NCBI GenBank assembly: GCA_946482295.1
Contig: CAMLRB010000059.1
Span: 1 to 17,186 of the forward strand
From: an uncultured Bacteriovorax sp.
GTDB lineage: Bacteria; Bdellovibrionota; Bacteriovoracia; Bacteriovoracales; Bacteriovoracaceae
DNA length: 17,186 bases
Direction: 5' to 3'
In this document: positions 7,827-16,886 of the stretch, piece after piece
How positions within the stretch are numbered: the stretch's first letter is position 1
Layout: every line of letters starts with the position of its first letter
Position numbers and translations under genes: made by a program
Notes under the pieces: generated by a model
Told to the model about the DNA's origin: nothing
Databases searched by the model: none
The model's input: the letters and a program-made list of their open reading frames with translations, nothing else

Positions 7827-7976
7827 ATGAATTCACTGATTAAGGATTTAATGACTCTTTTTTCTGGAACAGATTCTCAAGAATTTTCTGAAAAAGACGT
7901 TAACAGATTTAAAGTTGTACTTATTATTGCGGTTACTATTGCCGTTACAATAACCTATTCCAAGGTGTTTATCTAA
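7827..7976 (+). CDS. Small single-span membrane protein before the NACHT gene
   Basis: A possible 49-residue protein starts at ATG 7827 (the frame is open from ATG 7767, which would give 69 residues). It has an N-terminal cytoplasmic part with FSGTDSQEFSEKD and a C-terminal hydrophobic segment VVLIIAVTIAVTITY that fits one transmembrane helix, ending SKVFI. The stop is 23 bases before the start of the nuclease-NACHT gene, so both are probably on one message. Small membrane proteins act as effectors in several antiphage systems, and that is one possible role. Short length leaves some chance that the frame is not translated. I do not recognise a family. Confidence 0.45.
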   Translation: MNSLIKDLMTLFSGTDSQEFSEKDVNRFKVVLIIAVTIAVTITYSKVFI

Positions 7977-7999
7977 CCCCATATAACCGCACAAGTAAG

Positions 8000-10900
8000 A
8001 TGGATTATTTATTTGAAAATTTAGGACCAGAAGAATTCCAACGTTTTTGCCAAGCGTTAATCGCAAAAGAGTTTCCTGACGTACAATGTTATCCAGTCGC
8101 GCAACCTGATGGAGGAAGAGATGCTATTAGTTATACATCATTGAATACAAAAAAGGAATTCATTGTTTTCCAAGTAAAATTTGTACGGAAACCCTTGGCG
8201 GTTCCCGATGTTCATAAATGGCTTACAGATACAATTAATGGAGAAATTAAAAAAATAAATAGGCTTATTCCTTTAGGGGCAAAGAAATACTATTTATTAA
8301 CGAATGTTCCTGGAACTGCACATTTAAATTCAGGTTCTATCGATCAGTTGAACAAAATTTTAGAAGAAGAAATAAGAGTCCCTTCGATGGTATGGTGGAG
8401 AGATGATTTATCCATCAGATTTGAAAAGGATCCATCATTTAAATGGTCCTTTCCTGAAATTATAAATGGTCAGGATATATTAAATTCTGGACTGTTCGAA
8501 ATAATTAATGAAAACCGCGAACGACGAGAAAATGCCATACGTGCTTACTTAAAGGATCAATATAATAGTGATAACGAAGTTAAATTTCGGCAAATTGAAT
8601 TGGTAAATAGATTATATGATTTGTTCACAGATGTGCCAATAGATGTGAAAAGATTCGATGATTCAAATATTAATTTAAGAAACCTTTTGGCACAGATTAT
8701 TCCAGATCCTTATCCTGAAGACGAACATATTGGGGCAATAGAGTTTTTACTTCATCCCTTAACTCAAGATAATATTCCTAGAATTCTCTTAGAAGGAGGT
8801 CCAGGTCAAGGGAAGTCTACAATTTCACAATATTTATGTCAGGTTCATCGATCCAAGTTATTGAAGGTAAAATTAGACATCGATACCTTCACTGATAGTG
8901 TTAGACTTGCTCCAGTGAAATTGCCTTTTAAAATTGATTTGAGACATGTATCATTATGGCTAAATGAGAAAAATCCATATTCGAGTAGATTAAATGAGAG
9001 TGAGTTTTCTAAAATATGGAGAAAATCGTTAGAGGCATTTATAATTGCTCACATTCGGTATCATTCTCAATTAGAATTCGATGTCAATGATTTTTTAGAG
9101 GTGAGCAAAAAAAGTCCAATATTGCTTGTTTTCGACGGATTTGATGAAATCGCAGATTTCGATCAGCGAAAAGAAGTTATTGAATTTATTAATGAAGGGG
9201 CTTCTCGTTTAGAATCTAATGCAAAATCCCTACAAATTATTGTAACGAGCCGACCGGCTGCATTTTCTGATTCGATTGAGTTCTCTACCAGTATTTATCC
9301 ACATTTCGAATTGAAGGATATCACCCCCCCGATAATTAGTCAGTATGTTGAAAATTGGATCAAGTCGGCCAAATTAAGTCAAATAGACGCAGATGAACTG
9401 AGAAATCTTGTACAGGAAAAATTAGAACTTGCTCATTTAAAGGATTTGGCCAAAAGCCCGATGCAATTGGCTATATTCATTAGTTTACTAAGAACTAAGG
9501 GGAAATCTTTACCAGATCAGAGGACCGCACTATATGATAACTATATTGGTCTGTTTTTCGATAGAGAGTCTGAGAAAAGTGAAATGATTCGAGACAAACG
9601 AGAACTCATTATAGAGATTCACCAATACCTAGCTTGGGTACTCCATTCCGAAGCAGAATTATTAAATACCAATGGAAGTATGGATGTTGGTATAATTCAA
9701 TCCATACTTGTTTCATACCTTAAAAAAGAAAAACAAGACACTTCAATTGCAGGAGCTTTATTCAATGTAATGAACGAACGTGTCTGTGCGCTCGTATCAA
9801 GAATCCAAGGAAGTTTTGAGTTTGAAGTACAACCATTACGAGAATATTTTTGCGCAAAGTATTTATATAACACTGCTCCACCATCAAATATTGGAAATGA
9901 GGCTGGGGGATCATTACCAGATAGATTTGATGCAATTGCTCAAAGCATTTATTGGCAGAACGTAGTAAGATTTTTTGCGGGATGTTTTCGTAAAGCTGAA
10001 TTACCATTGCTTCAAAAAAAGTTAGAGGAACTAAGTAATCATCGATATCTTAAATACACAAATTATCCCACCATTCTTAAATCGCAATTACTTTCGGATA
10101 ATGTTTTTACGCAATACAAATTAGTCTCACAAGAAATAATTGAGAGTATAACTAATGAAGTAAAGAATGGTAGAATTAAAATGTTCTATGACGAATCTGA
10201 AAACATTATTCTTCCGACTTCATGTGGAAAAGAAGAGCTATTCGAAGCTTGTTTTGAAAGATTGAGGCAATTTCCTCCATCAGAAGATATTAATGAGATC
10301 AACCACATAATTAGATCGAATTTTGATAAGCTTGAACACAGATGGTTAGAAATACTTAACGAAGAAAAATTCGAGGATAAAAAGTTAACAGCATGGTTTA
10401 AGTTAGCCTGTACTTGGCATATTATCTACAAATTGGATATTGAATTAATCACTAATTTTCTAATGGAAGCTGGCGCTGAACAGTCCAGGAGATTCCAGCT
10501 TCTTCTTGTTGTAGAAAGTGATTTCATTTTTAGTAATCACGAACTACTTGATATACTACTGTGTCAAGTTTTGAATGGTGAAGTAATGGTTCCAACCCGA
10601 TATTCATCATCTTATGAAATAAGAACCTTTATTTCTTTACTTAATCCCTTTTTCTGGAAAAGCGTATTTAGATCTGAAAACCTTAAAGATAGTTTATCAA
10701 CCCTTTCTTCTATCTATTATCAACGAACATTCAGAGAAACAGGATATGAAAGCTTAACGTCAACCGAAACTGATCTAACAAAAAAAGTAAAACTATTTAT
10801 TGATGAGATAGACCCTACATTGTCTTTAGAGGTTAATAATTCAAAAGAGATATTGAAAAATTTAGATTTTATTATTGAAAAAGGTAGAGAAATATTTGGC

Positions 10901-11707
10901 GAAGCACCAATTTTCAATATAATTTCTTCAATTGCTGCAATACATAAATTAGAAATAGAAAATGAAGATTATTCCGATTTAAAAGACAACTCTACATCAC
11001 TTTTGAAGAGGGTTAAGTATGCTCGACTAAGATCCGGAAATATTAACTACTGGAAGGATCAAATAATAGAGTCGAAAAATAAACGTCTAGTTCTATTTCT
11101 GCTTTTGGGATGGGGAACACCAAAAACAATCGCAGCCTTGTTAAAAGAGATCGATTCTGAAGTAATTTCTCTTACTGAGGAAGATTACCATAGAACCGTA
11201 TTCGATTTTCTAATGTTTCAAGACGTGAATGATTTTACTCCAGAGCAATCCCATTTAATTTGCAAAGAATTAATTAATAATAGTTCCTCAAATAGACTTA
11301 TTAATCTGTTGGCATTACGAACAACGAATTATGCATTTGTCGTAAGTGAATCTTACAATTTTGAAGATTCATATTATCCATTTTTTGATGGAGCTATCTT
11401 AAGCGCATTATTGCATCAGCTACGTGCAGATCCTGAAAATGAAAATATCCTAGCTCGTATTCAAGCTGATTACGCAATAACATTATCAAATGCGAAAGCT
11501 GCGAATAACATAGATAGCTACTTTATTGGATTCGATATGGGACCTACTATCAATTTAACTAGAGATCTTAGCAGGAAGATTATCGAGAATTTCGATCAGT
11601 ATCCTACAAAAATAGTTTCAATTGCAGAGAGCGTTTGTAAACGAGATGTTTATGATTTTGTACCGCCAGTTGGAAGAGTTGCTGATGAAGAACATTGGTT
11701 TGATTAA
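8000..11707 (+). CDS. Nuclease-NACHT STAND NTPase, probable antiphage sensor
   Basis: The 1235-residue protein is built like a bacterial NLR. Residues 1-150 form an Mrr-like PDDEXK nuclease: LGPEEFQRFCQALI, then GGRD with D41, then FQVKF with Q58 and K60. A NACHT-type ATPase follows: Walker A G266-GPGQG-K272-ST, Walker B LLVFDGFDEIAD with D379, D382 and E383, VTSRP at 415-419, and the NACHT landmark FEVQPLREYF at about 608-617. Residues from about 640 to 1235 are mostly helical, without clear repeats, and would be the ligand sensor. Such proteins usually recognise a phage component, oligomerise and activate the nuclease to destroy DNA. The next gene starts 45 bases on, which suggests a joint system. 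Domain calls are motif-based; antiphage role is inferred. Confidence 0.88.
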   Translation: MDYLFENLGPEEFQRFCQALIAKEFPDVQCYPVAQPDGGRDAISYTSLNTKKEFIVFQVKFVRKPLAVPDVHKWLTDTINGEIKKINRLIPLGAKKYYLLTNVPGTAHLNSGSIDQLNKILEEEIRVPSMVWWRDDLSIRFEKDPSFKWSFPEIINGQDILNSGLFEIINENRERRENAIRAYLKDQYNSDNEVKFRQIELVNRLYDLFTDVPIDVKRFDDSNINLRNLLAQIIPDPYPEDEHIGAIEFLLHPLTQDNIPRILLEGGPGQGKSTISQYLCQVHRSKLLKVKLDIDTFTDSVRLAPVKLPFKIDLRHVSLWLNEKNPYSSRLNESEFSKIWRKSLEAFIIAHIRYHSQLEFDVNDFLEVSKKSPILLVFDGFDEIADFDQRKEVIEFINEGASRLESNAKSLQIIVTSRPAAFSDSIEFSTSIYPHFELKDITPPIISQYVENWIKSAKLSQIDADELRNLVQEKLELAHLKDLAKSPMQLAIFISLLRTKGKSLPDQRTALYDNYIGLFFDRESEKSEMIRDKRELIIEIHQYLAWVLHSEAELLNTNGSMDVGIIQSILVSYLKKEKQDTSIAGALFNVMNERVCALVSRIQGSFEFEVQPLREYFCAKYLYNTAPPSNIGNEAGGSLPDRFDAIAQSIYWQNVVRFFAGCFRKAELPLLQKKLEELSNHRYLKYTNYPTILKSQLLSDNVFTQYKLVSQEIIESITNEVKNGRIKMFYDESENIILPTSCGKEELFEACFERLRQFPPSEDINEINHIIRSNFDKLEHRWLEILNEEKFEDKKLTAWFKLACTWHIIYKLDIELITNFLMEAGAEQSRRFQLLLVVESDFIFSNHELLDILLCQVLNGEVMVPTRYSSSYEIRTFISLLNPFFWKSVFRSENLKDSLSTLSSIYYQRTFRETGYESLTSTETDLTKKVKLFIDEIDPTLSLEVNNSKEILKNLDFIIEKGREIFGEAPIFNIISSIAAIHKLEIENEDYSDLKDNSTSLLKRVKYARLRSGNINYWKDQIIESKNKRLVLFLLLGWGTPKTIAALLKEIDSEVISLTEEDYHRTVFDFLMFQDVNDFTPEQSHLICKELINNSSSNRLINLLALRTTNYAFVVSESYNFEDSYYPFFDGAILSALLHQLRADPENENILARIQADYAITLSNAKAANNIDSYFIGFDMGPTINLTRDLSRKIIENFDQYPTKIVSIAESVCKRDVYDFVPPVGRVADEEHWFD

Positions 11708-11752
11708 TAATCTCAAAATTTAAATCGTATAACCATCCAATCCATATAATAA

Positions 11753-14700
11753 ATGGCAAAACGAAAACAGATTATACCCCCTAATTCAAGAGGTAAACAA
11801 ATCGCTCCATCTAAATCAACCGGGGGAAGCGGAGGTCGTTTTGAGACTCATGTTCAATCATCTTTTGTTGCACTTATGTTAACTGGTGGTTATGCTCCCT
11901 GTCTTCCTGCGGCACCCATTACGAAAATAATGCTGCAAGCTAAATGGAATGGATTTGCTACAGATGATCTTATAGTTTTTACTACACATCCGAAAAGTAA
12001 TCAAACGAGAAAACTTTTGTGTCAGGTTAAAGAAACCATTTCAATTGGGAATAATTCCCTATTCAAATCAGTAATAACGGAAGCATGGATTGATTTTAAT
12101 AATTCGAATAAGTTTACACGTAAAATGGATGCTATTGCACTAATCACGAGACCAATGACTTATTCTGATATTAACGATGTTAGAACTATTCTAGAGTGGT
12201 CAAGGTCAGGAAGTGATGCAAAATCTTTTCTTGAAAAAGTTGAACTTGCAAAATTTAGTAGTGCTGCAAAAAGAAAAAAACTCAAAGTCTTTAAAGACTC
12301 ATTAACATTTGCGAAAGGAAGTCCCATCACTGATCAGGAATTATTTGAGTTCTTGCAACATTTTCATTTTATAGGTTACGACTTAGATATAAAGACTGGG
12401 GTTACTTTATCTTTATTACATTCATTGATCGGAATCTATTCTCCGGAAGATACTGAGTCACTTTGGACACAAATAGTATATGAAGTTGATTATTTAAATC
12501 CTAATGCAGGTGAAATAACTTTAGATAGTATTCCAGATCGTATACGTGCAGCCTTTAAAGAACATGCGACTAAAACCATCCCTCAGGAACTTGTCGTGAC
12601 CAGTCACAAAATCGAACCTTCCTGGAGCGATTTTAAACATCCAAAAACGCTAGCTGGAATTAACTTAATTGGTGGATGGTTAGATACAAATTCAAACGAT
12701 CAAGATTCGATTACAACTTTCTTAGATGAGAAGCCATCTGTTTGGAACGAAAAAGTCAGAGATATCCTTTTAGAACAAAATTCTCCCATCAAATTAACTA
12801 ACGGAAGATGGCAAATAAATGATCGAAAGAAATTATGGTCTGAAATTGGGGCCCGCGTATTCGATGATTCGGTTAGTCGATTTCGAGAGTTAGCTAAAAT
12901 GGTTCTTAAGGAAATTGATCCGAGATTTGAAATTGTTCCTGAGAATCGTATGGCTGCCAGAATGGCCGGAAACAAACTTAAGTATTCGCATGAACTTAGA
13001 CAAGGGATAACCGAGACATTAGCATTGTTCGCTGTAGCTGATGATCCTCTCAGAAATCTGTCTTTACACGAAGCAAGGAATACTCCGATAATTGTAGTGA
13101 GAGATATTTTTGAAAATGCAGATTGGAAACAATGGGCTAGCCTAGGAAAACTTATTATTACCCTAGCTGAAGCAGCTCCAGAAGAATTCCTAAAAGCTGT
13201 AGAAAACGCTTTACAGCAAAATCCTTGTCCATTCGACGAGCTCTTTAGCCAAGAAAAAGACAGCATTTTTGGAGGCAATTATATGCCTAGTATTCTATGG
13301 GCATTAGAAACGCTTGCTTGGGATGAAAAATATTTAATTCGAGTTTGTGTTATCCTTGCCTGGCTAGACACTCATGATCCAGGAGGAAAAACTAGTAATA
13401 GCCCAATAAATTCCTTATCGACAATACTTCTCCCGTGGTATCCACAAACATTAGCTTCAGCTGAAAAGCAAAAACTTGCTTTCGAAAGTATTCAAGAAGA
13501 CCTTCCTGATGTAGCTTGGAAACTAGCCAAAAAATTGCTTCCTAATAATATGCAGGTTTCGACAGGTTCTGTCAAGCCGTCATGGAGAAACGTTTTACCT
13601 GAAGATTGGACACCATCCGTAACAGAGTCTGAATTTAGACTCCAAGCAATGTATTATTCTCATGCAGCAGTAGGTCTTGCAAAAAATGATGTTCGAAGAC
13701 TGAACTCGCTTGCTAAAAACATTAATAATTTTTCGCCTGAGTCTCTTGTTAAAATGGTTGATGAAATTTCAATTGATAAGATTACTGAAAAGGATGAATC
13801 TGAATTGACTCCGCTTTGGAAAACATTTACAGCTCTACAGACATCTATACAAAAAAATAAGGATCTGGATTCTAAAGTTAAAAATCATGCAACTTCACAG
13901 CTTACAAATATCATTAGCGCAATCGCTCCTAAATCTCCATTGAATCTAAATGCACAATTTTTCAGTAATGATTACTTTTCCAGGGCCTACAAAGGAGAAA
14001 ACTGGGAAAAAAGAGAAGAAAGATTAGTTAATCTAAGAATAAAAGCCGTAAAGAGTATTGTTACATATGGAGGTATCGATAGCGTAATTAAATTTGCAGA
14101 ATCAGTTGATCAATCTTACGAGGTTGGTAGAGCATTAGCTTCATTTGCGACTGGTAAAACAGACAAACATCTTCTTCCAAAAAACCTTATTGTAACAGAT
14201 AAAAATATCCTCTACTTCATAAGTACTTATATCAAATGCAGATTTAATGATAAAGGGATGAAATGGGTGGATAGCTTAGATATATCAAAATGGGATCCGG
14301 AGCAAAAGGCGCAACTTCTTAGTCATCTATTCTTCACTTTAGGTACCTGGAAAAAAGTGGAAGAAGTACTCGGCTCTGATGAAGGGTTATATTGGTCCAA
14401 TGTTAATGTAAATGGTTTTGAGGAAAAAGAAAATTTGGAATATGCTCTTGACAAATTAACTGAGTATGGTAGACCGGCAGCAGCTTTAAAATGCATTTAT
14501 CAATCAAAACATAGTTCATCGGACATAGATATAGTTAAAACAATTAAAATCTTAAAAGCTACAGCCTTTTCTAATGAATCAAGAGATCATTCAGTTGCAA
14601 GTCCTTACGAGATAACAGCAATTATTAAGAAATTGCATGAATCTGACCTAACAAATCTTTCTGAGGAACATAAGAAAAATATGTTAGAGATAGAATGGCT

Positions 14701-15346
14701 ATACCTTCCGATCCTTAATAAACATTCTGAAGCGCAACCGAAACTATTAGAGTTGAAATTAGGCTTAGACCCAGAGTTCTTTGCTGAAATGATACGATTC
14801 ATTTATAAGTCTGAAAAACATACTGATGAAGAACGAGTTATTACACCAGCAGACAGGACAACTGCAAAAAATGCATACAGGCTCCTCAGTGAATGGAAAA
14901 CCATTCCAGGAACTCAACCTGATGGAAGCTTCTCAGAACCTAGTTTTAAAAAGTGGATGACTGAAGTAAGAAAAATTTGCACTGAAAGCGGACATTGGAA
15001 AGTAGCATCCCAAAGGATCGGACAAGTATTGTTTTATTCTCCTTCTGATTTGGATGGATTATGGATTAATAGGGTTATCGCTAAAGAACTCGATTTGATG
15101 ACTAATAGTGGTTTGAGGGATGGGTTTAATACTGGAGCATTTAATTCTAGAGGAGTTCACACAGTAGATCCTACAGGAAAACAAGAGGAAGCCATTGGAG
15201 ATCGATATATGACAAAAGCAAATGAGATCGAAATGGCACGGCTTTCTCGTTTTGCAGCATCGCTAAAGAAATTAGCTAATTCGTACTATAGAGATGCTGA
15301 AAGAACTAGGCTTGAACATTCTAATGAACAAAATAATCAAGATTAA
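11753..15346 (+). CDS. PDDEXK-like nuclease with long helical repeat region
   Basis: The 1197-residue product opens with a basic tail, then GGSGGRFETHVQSSF (E31), DDLIVF (D71, D72) and LLCQVKET (Q91, K93). This E...D...QxK order resembles the DUF4297/Cap4-type DNA endonuclease domain. From about 200 to the end the sequence is a long run of helices (for example LITLAEAAPEEFLKAVENAL, 465-484) with the look of an alpha-solenoid and no ATP-binding motif. The last part has NSRGVHTVDPTGKQEEAIGD and a helical RLSRFAASLKKLANSYYRDAER tail that I recall from similar uncharacterised large proteins. It follows the nuclease-NACHT gene by 45 bases and is closed by a hairpin. I infer a partner subunit that senses or scaffolds and carries a second nuclease. 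Confidence 0.75.
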   Translation: MAKRKQIIPPNSRGKQIAPSKSTGGSGGRFETHVQSSFVALMLTGGYAPCLPAAPITKIMLQAKWNGFATDDLIVFTTHPKSNQTRKLLCQVKETISIGNNSLFKSVITEAWIDFNNSNKFTRKMDAIALITRPMTYSDINDVRTILEWSRSGSDAKSFLEKVELAKFSSAAKRKKLKVFKDSLTFAKGSPITDQELFEFLQHFHFIGYDLDIKTGVTLSLLHSLIGIYSPEDTESLWTQIVYEVDYLNPNAGEITLDSIPDRIRAAFKEHATKTIPQELVVTSHKIEPSWSDFKHPKTLAGINLIGGWLDTNSNDQDSITTFLDEKPSVWNEKVRDILLEQNSPIKLTNGRWQINDRKKLWSEIGARVFDDSVSRFRELAKMVLKEIDPRFEIVPENRMAARMAGNKLKYSHELRQGITETLALFAVADDPLRNLSLHEARNTPIIVVRDIFENADWKQWASLGKLIITLAEAAPEEFLKAVENALQQNPCPFDELFSQEKDSIFGGNYMPSILWALETLAWDEKYLIRVCVILAWLDTHDPGGKTSNSPINSLSTILLPWYPQTLASAEKQKLAFESIQEDLPDVAWKLAKKLLPNNMQVSTGSVKPSWRNVLPEDWTPSVTESEFRLQAMYYSHAAVGLAKNDVRRLNSLAKNINNFSPESLVKMVDEISIDKITEKDESELTPLWKTFTALQTSIQKNKDLDSKVKNHATSQLTNIISAIAPKSPLNLNAQFFSNDYFSRAYKGENWEKREERLVNLRIKAVKSIVTYGGIDSVIKFAESVDQSYEVGRALASFATGKTDKHLLPKNLIVTDKNILYFISTYIKCRFNDKGMKWVDSLDISKWDPEQKAQLLSHLFFTLGTWKKVEEVLGSDEGLYWSNVNVNGFEEKENLEYALDKLTEYGRPAAALKCIYQSKHSSSDIDIVKTIKILKATAFSNESRDHSVASPYEITAIIKKLHESDLTNLSEEHKKNMLEIEWLYLPILNKHSEAQPKLLELKLGLDPEFFAEMIRFIYKSEKHTDEERVITPADRTTAKNAYRLLSEWKTIPGTQPDGSFSEPSFKKWMTEVRKICTESGHWKVASQRIGQVLFYSPSDLDGLWINRVIAKELDLMTNSGLRDGFNTGAFNSRGVHTVDPTGKQEEAIGDRYMTKANEIEMARLSRFAASLKKLANSYYRDAERTRLEHSNEQNNQD

Positions 15347-15366
15347 GGGGAGCTAGTTTGCTCCCC
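15347..15366 (+). terminator. Perfect hairpin after the defence genes
   Basis: GGGGAGC (15347-15353) and GCTCCCC (15360-15366) form a seven-base-pair GC-rich stem with a six-base loop, starting directly after the TAA at 15344-15346. It probably ends or protects the transcript, although no T-run follows. Confidence 0.75.
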
Positions 15367-15502
15367 CATCCTCACTTACACCAAAAAATTGTAAGATTAC
15401 TTTTCTTGAACTTTACATTAAAATAGAACATATCAACATATATAAATTCCCATAAATATATAAAAAAATACACATTTATGAGTATTACTTATTCTTCTTA
15501 CT

Positions 15503-16234
15503 TTACAATAAAGAGGTAATCCCAAGTTCCAGGACATCCTTTATAGTTCTTTCTCCAATTCTATCTTCTAAGGTCTGAATATAATCATCATCTAAACTGA
15601 GATAAATTAATTTCCTTTCAGTAAATGCGGTTGGCAATGCTCTTAAACTATATGTAATTTCTTTGAAAGTATCGTCCTTTTCATACTTCTCAATGATCTG
15701 AGCAATCCCAGTTGTCATCATTGTATACTCGCAGTCGAGTATTGTTGTTTTATCCACACTATACCCCCTACCCTTGGTTGGTTGAATGTTATGTGCGTAA
15801 TCAAGCAAAACTATATGAAACAAATTATGAGATGAATTCCAAAATCCAACTACTCTTCCTAAACTTTGGGAAATTTGAAATTGATAAAAGGGAAACTCTT
15901 CCTCGTTATCCAATATTGCCTTTTTAACCCAAGTAAATTCATGCCTTTGAATAGGAATTTTCGGTTGGCCCCAATTTATCTTATGATATCTATTAGCTTT
16001 TATCCAAGTAGGCAATTTAATAAAATCATCTAAAGGGATCTTATTCAGCTTTGAAAGGCTATTTAGCATCGACATAAACCATTTTGAAGGTGCATCTCCT
16101 AAACCAAAATTTTCTGTCTGACTAAAATATTCAAATGAAACTCCCCATTGATTACTAGCAGCGGGAGAAGATGCGATAGGCTTTTGATTTCTACTAGGCT
16201 CATTGCCAGCAGTAATCCTCCTTGGTGTGTGCAT
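15503..16234 (-). CDS. Putative toxin paired with a Panacea antitoxin
   Basis: The 243-residue soluble protein lies 22 bases downstream of the Panacea-domain gene in the same operon; genes in this place are usually its toxin. No textbook toxin motif is evident. A polar tail (1-28) leads to WGVSFEYFSQTENFGLGDAPSKWFMSML, a basic central strand region, and QSLGRVVGFWNSSHNLFHIVLLDYAHNIQP (about 124-153), whose histidine- and aspartate-containing strands look like a conserved core. The C-terminal region (about 185-243) is mostly helical. Panacea antitoxins are known to neutralise many unrelated toxins, so the partner could be a new toxin fold. The gene ends 157 bases from the convergent nuclease gene. 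Confidence 0.6.
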   Translation of the reverse strand: MHTPRRITAGNEPSRNQKPIASSPAASNQWGVSFEYFSQTENFGLGDAPSKWFMSMLNSLSKLNKIPLDDFIKLPTWIKANRYHKINWGQPKIPIQRHEFTWVKKAILDNEEEFPFYQFQISQSLGRVVGFWNSSHNLFHIVLLDYAHNIQPTKGRGYSVDKTTILDCEYTMMTTGIAQIIEKYEKDDTFKEITYSLRALPTAFTERKLIYLSLDDDYIQTLEDRIGERTIKDVLELGITSLL

Positions 16235-16256
16235 AACGTGAATAGTAAAAGTAGAT

Positions 16257-16727
16257 CTAGGCTTCTAATCTTTTGCGATAATAAGTCTTCATAGACTCAT
16301 TACTAATCTCAACCTCACAACGCTCGTACTCAGTATAGCCCTCTCTAGCTTCAATCCAAGGATCTTCTTGGTGAGTCATTGATTCTAATTCAAATGGTGT
16401 GAAACCTGCATATACTTCCAATACTTCCTCGATATGAGCAATCTCTTGATCAGTAAGTTTTATATCAGACAAGTTAAAGGCATCAGTAATTGACATCAAA
16501 CTATAAAGTCCTTTGGATTCTTTGTAATGATCATAAACAGTTCTGTTTACTGGTCCATGAACCCAAGCTTGAAAAGATTCTTCAAATAATGGATCATCAT
16601 GAATTGCCAAGTGCCAAGCCTGAGTATAATAAAGTAATTTTTGATGCTTAAGAGTATTCAAATCATGTCTTCTCTCAGAAGTCAGTCTTGAGATAATATA
16701 GTCAGATACATCTAGAATACGTGCCAT
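16257..16727 (-). CDS. Panacea (DUF4065/SocA-like) antitoxin
   Basis: The 156-residue protein from ATG 16727 carries the Panacea domain: DVSDYIISRL, then LKHQKLLYYTQAWHL, then FQAWVHGPVNRTVYDHYK, the family's signature, with an acidic helical C-terminal half. These proteins neutralise partner toxins and are found in many toxin-antitoxin pairs. The frame stays open to ATG 16886, giving 53 more residues, but those are rich in Trp, Phe and basic residues, unlike the family, which normally begins at the MARILDVSDY-type start. A -7 box and an inverted repeat between the two starts also favour 16727. The toxin gene follows 22 bases later. Confidence 0.85.
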   Translation of the reverse strand: MARILDVSDYIISRLTSERRHDLNTLKHQKLLYYTQAWHLAIHDDPLFEESFQAWVHGPVNRTVYDHYKESKGLYSLMSITDAFNLSDIKLTDQEIAHIEEVLEVYAGFTPFELESMTHQEDPWIEAREGYTEYERCEVEISNESMKTYYRKRLEA

Positions 16728-16768
16728 ATCATTCGGTTTTCTACGTGAATAGTCATTGGTTACTCGAG

Positions 16769-16776
16769 CAAAAGTA
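16769..16776 (-). promoter_or_regulatory. -7 box for the toxin-antitoxin operon (TACTTTTG)
   Basis: On the minus strand TACTTTTG matches TAnnTTTG exactly. It would start transcription near 16763, about 36 bases before the ATG at 16727. The expected -33 region falls at the edge of the inverted repeat at 16797-16817. No good -33 TTTG is seen. Confidence 0.45.
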
Positions 16777-16796
16777 TGAAAATTTACTACAATTTT

Positions 16797-16817
16797 AATT
16801 TTAGGGATCCTAAAATT
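16797..16817. promoter_or_regulatory. Inverted repeat, possible antitoxin operator
   Basis: AATTTTAGG and CCTAAAATT are perfect nine-base arms around a GAT spacer, 70 bases upstream of the preferred antitoxin start and next to the expected -33 region. Toxin-antitoxin operons are often autoregulated through such sites. It is AT-rich, so chance is possible. Confidence 0.45.
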
Positions 16818-16886
16818 CCAATACTTAGGTGTTAACAATTTACAACACCAAGCAAAACCTTGGTTAAAAGAATTGTTTTTCTTCAT

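Noticed and set aside
12700..13278. A 192-codon open frame on the minus strand inside the second large gene
   Set aside because: It lies wholly inside a coherent 1197-residue gene, is Ser/Phe/Ile-rich in the manner of an antisense shadow frame, and has no recognisable domain.
15367..15502. A small gene or RNA between the convergent nuclease and toxin genes
   Set aside because: The stretch is very AT-rich, with no frame with a plausible start and no stable structure beyond the terminator just before it.
16727..16886. The 53-residue N-terminal extension of the Panacea protein as coding
   Set aside because: The family starts at the MARILDVSDY-type segment, and promoter-like elements lie in the extension. 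It is kept only as an alternative.
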